Source of the DNA: an uncultured Clostridia bacterium | GTDB lineage: Bacteria; Bacillota; Clostridia; Christensenellales; Borkfalkiaceae | NCBI GenBank assembly: GCA_947175325.1 | Contig: CAMWME010000002.1 | Location: 62,001-126,000, forward strand | Length of the DNA: 64,000 nt | Direction of reading: 5' to 3' | Shown here: in pieces, positions 36,746 to 45,526 of the stretch | Position numbering within the stretch: the stretch's first letter is position 1 | Layout of the letters: every line of letters starts with the position of its first letter | Notes under the pieces: model-generated | The model's input: the letters and a program-made list of their open reading frames with translations, nothing else | What the model was told of the DNA's origin: nothing | The model's database searches: none | Translations under genes and position numbers: made by a program

Positions 36746-37507
36746 TTATACTAAGCTGGTTTTATTGAGTATTAAGTTTGATACTGCGCCGAGGGCTACG
36801 GCGAAGATTGCGCCGCCGGCAAGAGTCATAACGACGTGAATGAAGGTTGCGTTGAGGGGGGTCATCATAGGTATCATCATAAACATAAACGCGCCTACGC
36901 CGATTGAGAGAAGTATAGAAAGCCAAGTGCGCTGTTTTGCTACGACTGCAAAGGTCAAGAATATTGCGACGAACACCGCAACGAGGAATATTTTGGCGAA
37001 CAGACAAGCAATTATTCCGCCGGCGTTGAAGCCTTCCGTTGTGAACGGAAGCCCCGCGATTGCACCGCCGAGCATTGCGCCGATAAAATACGCAAGTATC
37101 ATTATTGCGCCGCCCGTAAAGCAAACGAGAGATTTTGAGAAAACGTAGTCGACCTTTTTAGCGCGGACGGTAAATAAGTTTTTTGCGTAGCCGCTGCGGA
37201 AATCTTCGGCGGTGAATACGCACACGAGTACGGCAATTAAAAAGTACATTAAATTCATATTGCACATTGTAGTCAAGTCCATTGACATACCAGCACTTTC
37301 GCCGCCCGAAACCGAGCTGATTGCTTGCCAAACGTTAGTGAACATTGCAGCGCCGTCTTCCGACCCGCCCATCATGGAAGTCATTACCAAGATTAGGATA
37401 GGCATTGCAAGGCTTACGCCCGCCATTATATAGACGAGCGGCATAGTGAACATTCTTTTAAAGTCCACTTTGAGCATGGTTTTAAGTTTGTTTAAGAAGT
37501 TTTGCAT
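36746..37507 (-). CDS. ABC-2 type transporter permease
   Basis: 253 aa, six hydrophobic segments, adjacent ATPase. Confidence 0.82.
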   Translation of the reverse strand: MQNFLNKLKTMLKVDFKRMFTMPLVYIMAGVSLAMPILILVMTSMMGGSEDGAAMFTNVWQAISSVSGGESAGMSMDLTTMCNMNLMYFLIAVLVCVFTAEDFRSGYAKNLFTVRAKKVDYVFSKSLVCFTGGAIMILAYFIGAMLGGAIAGLPFTTEGFNAGGIIACLFAKIFLVAVFVAIFLTFAVVAKQRTWLSILLSIGVGAFMFMMIPMMTPLNATFIHVVMTLAGGAIFAVALGAVSNLILNKTSLV

Positions 37508-37508
37508 T

Positions 37509-38411
37509 TTAGCGCCCCTCCTTCATTAAGTCGATGTAGTATTCTTCCAAACCTATTTTGTTGGTTTTGATTTCCGTAACGGCGATATTCAGTCCGTTAT
37601 ACAGATAGGATACGACTTCCTCCGCCTTTACTCCGTCGTAAATTCGGATATAGCCCTCTTCGTCCGTTTCGACGCGGGAATATTTGCGTTCGAGCGCGGC
37701 TTTTGCGGTAGCCGTATCTTTGGCTTTAAGCGCAACGAAAGTAGGGCAGTTTGCGTTGAGTTCTTCGGCGGTCATTTCCGCAATCATTTTGCCGCCGCGT
37801 ACTATGCCGTAGTGGGTTGCTATTTTTTCGAGTTCGCCCAAAATGTGCGAGGAAATTACGACCGTGCAGTTATAATTTTTGGTAACGCCCGTAAGCACTT
37901 CACGCATGATACGCATACCGTCCGCGTCGAGTCCGTTTATGGGTTCGTCGAGAATTAAAAGCGCGGGGTTGCCCAAAAGCGCAAACGCTATGCCGATACG
38001 CTGTTTCATACCGAGCGAGCAGTTCTTGTACTTGTTGCTTGCCGAGCCTTCCATATGAACGACTTGTAAAACCTTGCGTACCTCTTCTTCGGCGTTCGCT
38101 ATGCCGAGGTTTGCAGCTTGAAGCATCATATTGTTCCATACGCTGTAATTTGGGAAACAGCCGGGGGATTCGATAAGTACGCCTATTTTGGAACGCACCT
38201 CGGCGTCCTTATAGTCCTTGCCGAAAAGCTTTACTTCACCGCCGCTTGGGTGGATAAGTCCGCAAATGATTTTTTCGGTGGTGGATTTGCCCGAACCGTT
38301 TTCGCCGATAAAGCCGTAAATCGCGCCTTGCGGGACGGTCATATTAAGTCCGTTAAGGGCTTGCTTTTGCCCGAAGTTTTTAGTTAAATTTCTTATTTCT
38401 ATTGCGTTCAT
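37509..38411 (-). CDS. ABC transporter ATP-binding protein (BcrA-like)
   Basis: MNAIEIRNLTKNFGQKQALNGLNMTVPQGAIYGFIGENGSGKSTTEKIICG, LGMKQRIGIAFALLGNPALLILDEPINGLD. Confidence 0.92.
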   Translation of the reverse strand: MNAIEIRNLTKNFGQKQALNGLNMTVPQGAIYGFIGENGSGKSTTEKIICGLIHPSGGEVKLFGKDYKDAEVRSKIGVLIESPGCFPNYSVWNNMMLQAANLGIANAEEEVRKVLQVVHMEGSASNKYKNCSLGMKQRIGIAFALLGNPALLILDEPINGLDADGMRIMREVLTGVTKNYNCTVVISSHILGELEKIATHYGIVRGGKMIAEMTAEELNANCPTFVALKAKDTATAKAALERKYSRVETDEEGYIRIYDGVKAEEVVSYLYNGLNIAVTEIKTNKIGLEEYYIDLMKEGR

Positions 38412-38422
38412 TTTGCACCCCC

Positions 38423-39244
38423 TTAGTAACAGTCGCGCTTGTTGAGAATTAACGTTCCCAAAACGTTGTAGACAACCGCCCATACGACCGAGTTCATAAG
38501 ACAGATAATAATGCTAACGAAGTTTGACGAGAGGCAAGCGTACACAGACGAGCCGTAAAGGAATATATTGAGTGCGGGCGTGTTGCCGACGACTGCCGCC
38601 GCGCCGATTACGGGGATACCCGTGCCGAGCACGAAGCAAAGGGCAATAGAGATGCCGAACTTGGAGCGGAAGATTATATTGATAAAGGTGTACAAGCTCG
38701 CCCAGCCTAAACTCATAATCATTTTGCCGAGGATAGCGCAGATAAGCGAGCCGGCGTTGACGGTGAACGGCAAGCCCGTTCCGGCTGCCGAAATCATACC
38801 GCCGATTAAATAGGTTACGCACATACACGCCATGGAGAACGCGCCGAGCAAGGTTTTACTTATCATATAGTCTTGCTTTTTTGCGTGGGTGGTGAAAAGC
38901 TGTTTGACGTAGCCGCTTTTGTAGTCGTGCCCTATGAATATGGAAATCATAATACCGCCGAAAATGAATACCATATTCATATTCGCGTATTCGCCTATAT
39001 CGCTTACGACGTACAAGGGACTGTTTGCGGCGATAATCTGCCAAGCGTTAGTGAACATACCGGAGGCTTCGCCTTCTCCGCCCATTGCACCCATTGATAC
39101 GAGCGCGGGAATTAATGCGGCAATACATAAGAATACGTAAAGTAGCGGGGTGTGGAAAAGACGGTAAAAGTCAACGCCGAGCATGCCTTTTAAGCGTTTG
39201 AAAAAACTCGGCTTATCGAATTGAAGCATAGCTGTGTTTTCCAT
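38423..39244 (-). CDS. ABC-2 type transporter permease (paralogue of 36746-37507)
   Basis: LKGMLGVDFYRLFHTPLLYVFLCIAALIPALVS... parallels LKTMLKVDFKRMFTMPLVYIMAGVSLAMPILI... Confidence 0.84.
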   Translation of the reverse strand: MENTAMLQFDKPSFFKRLKGMLGVDFYRLFHTPLLYVFLCIAALIPALVSMGAMGGEGEASGMFTNAWQIIAANSPLYVVSDIGEYANMNMVFIFGGIMISIFIGHDYKSGYVKQLFTTHAKKQDYMISKTLLGAFSMACMCVTYLIGGMISAAGTGLPFTVNAGSLICAILGKMIMSLGWASLYTFINIIFRSKFGISIALCFVLGTGIPVIGAAAVVGNTPALNIFLYGSSVYACLSSNFVSIIICLMNSVVWAVVYNVLGTLILNKRDCY

Positions 39245-40147
39245 TTACTTATCCTCCTTTTTACTCATAAGGTCGATGTAGTATTCTTCCAAGCCGACTT
39301 TGTTTTTTGCGATTTCGCTTACCTTGTGTCCGTTGTCAAGCAAGTGTTTTACTATTGCCTCGGTATCGTCTACGTCGTACACGCGGATATAATCTTCTTC
39401 GAGCTTTGCGTTGCCGAATTTCCGTTTCAAAAGAGCCAACGCGCCGTTCGTATCTTTTGTTTTAAGGGACACGAACACGCGGGAACGGGCGTCCATTTCT
39501 TGCGCGGACATTTCTTGAATAAGTTTGCCTTGACGGATAATGCCGTAGTGGGTGGCGATTTTTTCAAGCTCGCCCAAAATGTGCGACGAGATAAGCACGG
39601 TGCAGTTATAGTTTTGCGTTATGTCGACCAAGATTTCACGCATTATTCTCATACCGTCGGTATCCAGTCCGTTGATAGGCTCGTCAAGAATTAAAAGCGC
39701 GGGGTTGCCGAGTAAAGCCATTGCTATGCCGATGCGCTGTTTCATACCGAGGGAACAGCTTTTGAATTTGATTTTTGCGCTGTCCTCCATACGGACGATT
39801 TTCAAAACGCGGTTAATCTCTTCCTCGCGGTTGGTTATGCCGAGGTTAAGTGCTTGCATCATTAGGTTTGCGCGGACGCTGGAATTGGGGAAGCAGCCCG
39901 CGCTTTCTATGAGTGCCCCTACTCTTGCCCTTACGCCCGCGTCCGAATAGTCCTTGCCGAAAAGTTTTATTTCGCCGCCGTCGGGGACGAGGTGTCCGCA
40001 GATAAGTTTTTCGGTGGTGGATTTGCCCGAACCGTTTTCGCCGATAAAGCCGTAAATTGCGCCGACGGGTACGGTCATGTTGAGGTTATCCACCGCGTAC
40101 ATTCCGCGGAAGCTCTTGGATAGATTTCTGATTTCTATTGCGTTCAT
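39245..40147 (-). CDS. ABC transporter ATP-binding protein (paralogue of 37509-38411)
   Basis: MNAIEIRNLSKSFRGMYAVDNLNMTVPVGAIYGFIGENGSGKSTTEKLICG, LGMKQRIGIAMALLGNPALLILDEPINGLD. Confidence 0.92.
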   Translation of the reverse strand: MNAIEIRNLSKSFRGMYAVDNLNMTVPVGAIYGFIGENGSGKSTTEKLICGHLVPDGGEIKLFGKDYSDAGVRARVGALIESAGCFPNSSVRANLMMQALNLGITNREEEINRVLKIVRMEDSAKIKFKSCSLGMKQRIGIAMALLGNPALLILDEPINGLDTDGMRIMREILVDITQNYNCTVLISSHILGELEKIATHYGIIRQGKLIQEMSAQEMDARSRVFVSLKTKDTNGALALLKRKFGNAKLEEDYIRVYDVDDTEAIVKHLLDNGHKVSEIAKNKVGLEEYYIDLMSKKEDK

Positions 40148-40148
40148 A

Positions 40149-40877
40149 TTATTCTCTTTGCTGATTTTTTAAATTTGCTTCGTAGTTTATTTTTGTTATT
40201 TCGCTCTTGCCGCCGACTATCATAAACACGCCCATAACGACGGTTAAAAGGCATACGACTGCACCCGTTACCGCGTTGAATATACCGGTGTTGAAATCCG
40301 CCGAGAACGAATGGAACATTGCCGTCTGCAATGCGAGAACCGAAACGAGCATATCCGCAAGGTTTATGCAGCGAACCGTCTTTACCGTCATATCGGTCGA
40401 CTTCCTTGCCTTGACCATATGCCTTATCGTCATTACGACCTTATAGAAGGTGTAAGTTGCGGAAACGTAAATCATGAGCCCCGCGTGGGAAAAAGTCGCT
40501 TTTTCCGCAACCATTAAAAGTATTGCGATTGACAAAGGCAACGTGAGAAAACAGATAGTTATTCCGCAGCCCTTATAAATTTTTGCACGGCTGATTTGCT
40601 CTTTTTGCTCGTTCGTTTTTTCTGCGCGCTTGCGCTTTCTTCTGTGGTAGAAAACTACGACTGCCCGCATTACGACGAGCATTATATAGTAACAAGCAAG
40701 CATGCCGTACCAGGCGGAAAGCAAGGCGATACCGAGCATTGCGTAAAACGCGGCGTAGCCCGTAGTGATAACGAGAGATACGACGGTAAACACGACGGTG
40801 CTGAAGTCGTAGTCTAAAAACCTACGCGTGAACTTGTTTTGATTGAGTTTTGTTTTGAGTTTTTCTTTTAATTTCAT
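40149..40877 (-). CDS. Multi-pass membrane protein, first gene of the ABC operon
   Basis: Hydrophobic protein, start trimmed to MKLKEKLKTKLNQNKF. Confidence 0.72.
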   Translation of the reverse strand: MKLKEKLKTKLNQNKFTRRFLDYDFSTVVFTVVSLVITTGYAAFYAMLGIALLSAWYGMLACYYIMLVVMRAVVVFYHRRKRKRAEKTNEQKEQISRAKIYKGCGITICFLTLPLSIAILLMVAEKATFSHAGLMIYVSATYTFYKVVMTIRHMVKARKSTDMTVKTVRCINLADMLVSVLALQTAMFHSFSADFNTGIFNAVTGAVVCLLTVVMGVFMIVGGKSEITKINYEANLKNQQRE

Positions 40878-40938
40878 ACCGCCCGTAAAACGCTCCGCCG
40901 ATTGTTTACAACGATAGTATAAGCGTATTTCGGCATAT

Positions 40939-40975
40939 ACACCACAACACAAAAACCGAAAAACGTTGTTTTCTG
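40939..40975. promoter_or_regulatory. Candidate TetR operator copy A (ABC operon promoter)
   Basis: ACACCACAACACAAAAACCGAAAAACGTTGTTTTCTG, 34/37 identical to copy at 43264. Confidence 0.7.
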
Positions 40976-40986
40976 AAAAGTTTTTA

Positions 40987-42546
40987 TCAAAACAGCGGCG
41001 AAAATACTTTTACCATTGCACGAACGAATCTTTGCCATAAATTTTCTTTCAACGTGCCGCATCCGATTTGTATGGACTTTAATTGCGTATCGAGAAAATC
41101 CCGTTTTATATCTTCGATAACCTTGTGATTATATATCCACACACCGTTTTCAAAGTGATGCACGAGCGAACGGTAGTCCATATTTACCGTGCCGACGATA
41201 GCCGTTTCGTCGTCGGAAAGATAGGTTTTTGCGTGTACGAAACCTTTTTCGTATTCATAAATATTTACACCCGCTTTTAAAAGAAACGCATAGTGGCTGC
41301 GCGTCATGGAAAATACGAGTTTTTTGTCGGGTATATGCGGCGTTATTATACGAACGTCCACGCCGCGCATAGCGGTATTTTCAATAGCTTGAATAAGCTC
41401 GTTATCTATAATCAGATACGGCGTAGTAATGTATACATACCGCTTTGCTTGATTTAGCATATTGAGTATGGCGGTTTTTGCCACTTGCCTTTCGTATACG
41501 GGTTTAGGTCCGTCGCCGAACGGAATACAAAATCCGTCCCCTTTGCAAACCTCGTTCCCGTAATAATCGGCAAAGTCGTCTTCGGCTTTTTTGTCGTTTA
41601 AGCCGTAATCTATTAAAAACAAACGCGTAAGCTCGTTTACCGCTTCGCCTTGCAGACGCAAGCCTACGTCCTTCCAATGTCCGTGGCGTTCAATGCGGTT
41701 TATATATTCGTCGGCAATATTTACGCCGCCCGTGTAACCGACCTTGCCGTCGATAATCGTTATCTTTCTGTGACTGCGGTTGTTGAACTCGTTGTTGGCT
41801 TGCCCGCGAAGGCGGGAAAATGGAACGGCTTTTATTCCGAACTTCGCAAGCTTTTTATAGTAATTGCCGGGCAAAGTCATCATACAACCTATATCGTCGT
41901 AGACGACGCGAACCTCTACTCCGCTTGCCGCTTTTTCTTTTAGAATTTCTAAAACCGTGTTCCAAAACAAGCCGCCCTCTATGATAAAGTATTCCATAAA
42001 GACGAACCTTTCGGCTTTTTTTAAGTCCTCGACCATAGCGACGAACATTTCTTCGCCGAGCGGGAAATAACGTATATCTGTATTTGCATAAACGTGGGAA
42101 TCCGACAGCTTTTTTAAAATAGCGGCTTGAGAAACGGTTATTTCGTCTTGCAAGCTTATTTTTGCAAGCAGACCCGTATCGTCTTTTTTTATGCGTTGTT
42201 TGGTAAGCTCGTCTAATCTTTTTATCTGCTTTTTGTTAAGCTTGCGGGAATAGAACATAAAATAAAGCATAAACCCGACGATGGGGATAAGCATAACGAA
42301 AAACAGCCAAGGCAGCTTGTAGTCTGGGTTATCGTTGCGGTTTATGATTGCTATTGCAACGCCGAACTGCGTTAAAACTACGGCAAAGTAAAAGTACGGA
42401 ATATACACCGTAAGCAACGTCATTACCGCAATAACGGCAAGCGTTTCTATTGCGACGAGAAATATTGCAACGATATAGCGGAACGGGATATAATTTATTT
42501 CCCGTTCCGTATTTTTTATCGGGTCGACTACGACTTTCTTTTTCAT
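40987..42546 (-). CDS. cls: Cardiolipin synthase
   Basis: Two HKD motifs: NNRSHRKITIIDGKVGYTGGVNIADEY and FVHAKTYLSDDETAIVGTVNMDYRS. Confidence 0.94.
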   Translation of the reverse strand: MKKKVVVDPIKNTEREINYIPFRYIVAIFLVAIETLAVIAVMTLLTVYIPYFYFAVVLTQFGVAIAIINRNDNPDYKLPWLFFVMLIPIVGFMLYFMFYSRKLNKKQIKRLDELTKQRIKKDDTGLLAKISLQDEITVSQAAILKKLSDSHVYANTDIRYFPLGEEMFVAMVEDLKKAERFVFMEYFIIEGGLFWNTVLEILKEKAASGVEVRVVYDDIGCMMTLPGNYYKKLAKFGIKAVPFSRLRGQANNEFNNRSHRKITIIDGKVGYTGGVNIADEYINRIERHGHWKDVGLRLQGEAVNELTRLFLIDYGLNDKKAEDDFADYYGNEVCKGDGFCIPFGDGPKPVYERQVAKTAILNMLNQAKRYVYITTPYLIIDNELIQAIENTAMRGVDVRIITPHIPDKKLVFSMTRSHYAFLLKAGVNIYEYEKGFVHAKTYLSDDETAIVGTVNMDYRSLVHHFENGVWIYNHKVIEDIKRDFLDTQLKSIQIGCGTLKENLWQRFVRAMVKVFSPLF

Positions 42547-42572
42547 AGGTCTGATTACTTGTCTTTATCGTA

Positions 42573-43211
42573 TTAATCGTTATCTTCGCCGCCCGTAACT
42601 TCAACGGTGTAGCCGTCAAGTCCCTTTGCCTTTAAGAACTCGTTAAATTCGCGGGCAAGCTCGTCTGCGGAATATTCCGATGCGTCCTTCGTCTTTACGC
42701 CGTAACCGACCGTCGTTCTGTAAACGCCCGCTTGTGCGTTTGCGATATTTGCTTTCGTCTGCGCCGATACTCTGTCAATTGCCGCTGCCGTTTTTGCGGG
42801 GGCTTCCTTGCAACCCTTTTTAAGATTTGCGATAATTAGCTTTACTTTTGCCTTGAAGCCTTTGGTGTGCAAAAGCTCGGTAAATTCGGGGTTAGCTTCC
42901 GCCGACTTTCTCTTTACTTCTTCGAGTTGCGCCTTGTCTGCCTCCTTCTGTTTGCGGGTGTTTTCCGCCATTTGTGCAAATGCGACCTTGAATTTAGCCG
43001 CAATGCCTTTGGTGTGGCAAAATTCTTCAAACTGTTTGCTGATTTCCTCGTGATTCGTATTCTGTTCCATATTTTTTAATCTCCTTATCTGAATAATTTT
43101 TTTATTGCGTTCGGCGTGGGCAAGCAGAATGTTCCACTGCTGTTCGCCCGTTGCCGATAAAAACTCTTTTAAATCTTTTTCGGTCAAAACCGTGCTTTCA
43201 TTCTCTTTCAT
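42573..43211 (-). CDS. Hypothetical protein with internally repeated F..(H/K)(T/A)KG modules
   Basis: EEFCHTKGIAAKFKVAFAQM / TELLHTKGFKAKVKLIIANL / NEFLKAKGLDGYTVEV; ribosome-binding sites precede both M1 and M48. Confidence 0.7.
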   Translation of the reverse strand: MKENESTVLTEKDLKEFLSATGEQQWNILLAHAERNKKIIQIRRLKNMEQNTNHEEISKQFEEFCHTKGIAAKFKVAFAQMAENTRKQKEADKAQLEEVKRKSAEANPEFTELLHTKGFKAKVKLIIANLKKGCKEAPAKTAAAIDRVSAQTKANIANAQAGVYRTTVGYGVKTKDASEYSADELAREFNEFLKAKGLDGYTVEVTGGEDND

Positions 43212-43263
43212 TGATTGCGCTCCTAACTTATTACACTATTAGTTTAACCCGCGTTTTCCCAAA

Positions 43264-43300
43264 ACACCACAACACAAAAACCGAAAAGTGTTGGTTTCTG
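43264..43300. promoter_or_regulatory. Candidate TetR operator copy B (divergent promoter)
   Basis: ACACCACAACACAAAAACCGAAAAGTGTTGGTTTCTG containing CAACAC...GTGTTG inverted repeat; between divergent genes at 43211(-) and 43337(+). Confidence 0.72.
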
Positions 43301-43336
43301 GTTGATTTTTTGAGAAATTTTCGGTATAGTTTAAAT

Positions 43337-43933
43337 ATGAATAGGTCGGAATCGAAATTTCAGAATACCGCAGCCAAGATGGGCGGTGCGTTTATAACTT
43401 TGCTGGAAAGCAAAGAGTTTGCGGATATAAGCATTATGGACATATGCCAAAAAGCGGGCGTAAACCGTTCAACGTTTTACGCCCACTACGACAATACTTA
43501 CGACTTATTAAAACAAACTTTTGAAGGCTTAATTGCCAACTTTATAAATGAGTGCGAATTCGATAACCCCGTGGATTTATCGGATATGCGAAATTTGAGC
43601 AAGGAAGATTTGAATTTTATTTCACCTAAATACTTGCTGCCGTATCTTAAATACATTCAAAAGCATAAACGGCTTTTTAAAATTTACGCCGAAAACGCAC
43701 GCGTATTCGAGGCAAGCAAAATGGACGATTATATGATTGAAAATCTTTTCGCCCCTATTTACGCCAAGCACGGAGTAACCGACAAAAAACTTATTAACTA
43801 TATGCAAAAATACTTTCTTAAAGGTATTGACGCAATAATAAACGAATGGGTACGCAACGACTGCGAGGACGATATTTTGTTTATCTGCGAAATAATAACC
43901 TACTGCGTAAGACCTATGAGTTATAAAGATTAA
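43337..43933 (+). CDS. TetR/AcrR family regulator
   Basis: AFITLLESKEFADISIMDICQKAGVNRSTFYAHYDNTYDLLKQTFE; start trimmed to MNRSESKF. Confidence 0.92.
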   Translation: MNRSESKFQNTAAKMGGAFITLLESKEFADISIMDICQKAGVNRSTFYAHYDNTYDLLKQTFEGLIANFINECEFDNPVDLSDMRNLSKEDLNFISPKYLLPYLKYIQKHKRLFKIYAENARVFEASKMDDYMIENLFAPIYAKHGVTDKKLINYMQKYFLKGIDAIINEWVRNDCEDDILFICEIITYCVRPMSYKD

Positions 43934-43964
43934 AAGTGTTAATTAGGTATTTCTTTTACCATAG

Positions 43965-44000
43965 AAAAAGCCGTTCGGTTATCAAACCGAACGGCTTTTA
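43965..44000. terminator. Bidirectional terminator between convergent TetR and DegV genes
   Basis: aaaagccgttcggtt atca aaccgaacggctttt. Confidence 0.85.
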
Positions 44001-44007
44001 TTTATAA

Positions 44008-44880
44008 CTATACGTAATCGCAAACACAAATTCCTATACCCAGCGCGCCCGCACCAGTATGGCAAGCGACGCTTAAAGACAGCGGGTCAATATAGAGTAC
44101 CTTCATATTAGGGAATTCTTGCTCTATCTCGTTTGCAAATTTTAGGGCTTCGTCTTTATTCTTTGAGTAGGCAACCAAAAGCGCCATTTTGCCTTTTTCG
44201 TATTCGGCTTTGAATTCGGTATCCAGCTCGTTTTTAATTTTCTCTATCATCTTCTTTTTTGCTTGACCCATTGAAAGGGTAACGGCAAACTTATCGAAGC
44301 TTTGACCGCGGGACGAGAGTATCGGCTTCAATTTTAACATATCGCCGATGGCGGCTGCGGCGGGCGTTATTCTTCCGCCCTTCCTCAAATATTTAAGTAC
44401 GCTTACCGTAAGATATATCGAGTATTTACCCGTCGTGTTTACAAGACGTTCTAAAATTTCTTTAACGGTTTTGCCGCTTTGCACCATATGCAAAGCTTCG
44501 TATACGCTTATTTTTTGCGGTACGGAAATTCTTAAATTGTCAACGACGTGAACTCTGCCGTTGAACTTTTCCGCAAACCTTTTTGCGTTTTCGCAAGTTG
44601 CGCTTAGTCCGCTGGTCATAGGGATATAAATTATTTCTTCGTAGGAATTAAGCAAGTCTTGCCATAATTCTTCCAGATACGTTTGCGAAGGTTGTGAAGT
44701 AGTTACTTCCGCACCGTTTTCCAAAAGCTCGAAAAACTTTTCTTGCGTAATAGATATGTCTTCCAAATATTCCACGCCGTCAACGGTAAACGGCATAGGT
44801 ACTACGTATATCCCGAGATTCTTCCCTTCTTCTTGCGTGATGCCCGAATTCGAATCTGTTACTATCGCAATTTTTTCCAT
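44008..44880 (-). CDS. DegV family protein
   Basis: MEKIAIVTDSNSGITQEEGKNLGIYVVPMPFTVDGVEYLED, TSQPSQ. Confidence 0.93.
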   Translation of the reverse strand: MEKIAIVTDSNSGITQEEGKNLGIYVVPMPFTVDGVEYLEDISITQEKFFELLENGAEVTTSQPSQTYLEELWQDLLNSYEEIIYIPMTSGLSATCENAKRFAEKFNGRVHVVDNLRISVPQKISVYEALHMVQSGKTVKEILERLVNTTGKYSIYLTVSVLKYLRKGGRITPAAAAIGDMLKLKPILSSRGQSFDKFAVTLSMGQAKKKMIEKIKNELDTEFKAEYEKGKMALLVAYSKNKDEALKFANEIEQEFPNMKVLYIDPLSLSVACHTGAGALGIGICVCDYV

Positions 44881-44901
44881 TTTAATTTCTCCGTAGTTTT
44901 T

Positions 44902-45351
44902 TTATTCCTCGCTTTGAATTAGCTTTTGATAATACCCGATAAGGTTGTTTGATATTTCCAAAAGCGAATTATAGAAGAATTTTCGCTCTTCGTCGGTAAT
45001 GTTTGCACAACCCGCTTTAACTGCCGAGTTTATACGCTCGCTTATTATTGCGGAAAGCTTTTCGCCCTCTTTCGTAAGCTGCACTATTTCGTTTCTGCCT
45101 CTCGGTAAATACTTGACGATACCCTTTTCTTGCAAGGTTTTCAAAGCGCGGGAAATTGCGGCCTTGTCCTCCATTGCCAACTCACACAATTCCTTTGCCG
45201 TCAAGCCTTGCGGGTTTTTACTTAAATAGTACCCGCAAGAAACGTGAATAGGCTGCAAGCCGTATTTACTGATTTCATACGACTTAATTCTTTGCACGAG
45301 CTTATTGAGCCTAGTAATCGAAGCCGTAAAGTTTATATATAAATCTTCCAT
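44902..45351 (-). CDS. MarR family regulator
   Basis: GLTAKELCELAMEDKAAISRALKTLQEKGIVKYLPRGRNEIVQLTKEG. Confidence 0.9.
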   Translation of the reverse strand: MEDLYINFTASITRLNKLVQRIKSYEISKYGLQPIHVSCGYYLSKNPQGLTAKELCELAMEDKAAISRALKTLQEKGIVKYLPRGRNEIVQLTKEGEKLSAIISERINSAVKAGCANITDEERKFFYNSLLEISNNLIGYYQKLIQSEE

Positions 45352-45364
45352 AGTCTCTCCGTTC

Positions 45365-45440
45365 GGTTGACAAATCAACCGATTTGTATTTTAACATTCT
45401 TCTAGTGCCGATGTCAACGATTTAAGTTGACAAATCAACC
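45365..45440. promoter_or_regulatory. Two copies of palindrome (G)GTTGACAAATCAAC(C), candidate MarR operators
   Basis: ggttgacaaatcaacc at 45365-45380 and gttgacaaatcaacc at 45426-45440, flanking the likely MarR promoter. Confidence 0.72.
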
Positions 45441-45494
45441 GAAACTTAAATTATTAACCGTACAACACACCGTTTGTTTGCCTAAGGATAAATA

Positions 45495-45526
45495 AAAAGC
45501 CGATACGCTGTGTATCGGCTTTTTTA
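45495..45526 (-). terminator. Terminator downstream of RNA methyltransferase
   Basis: aaaaagccgatac gctgt gtatcggctttttt. Confidence 0.85.

Noticed and set aside
36746-40877. Lantibiotic/bacteriocin biosynthesis cluster
   Set aside because: Only ABC-2 type exporters with a membrane protein; no precursor peptide, modification enzyme or peptidase found. More like export or immunity-type transporters.
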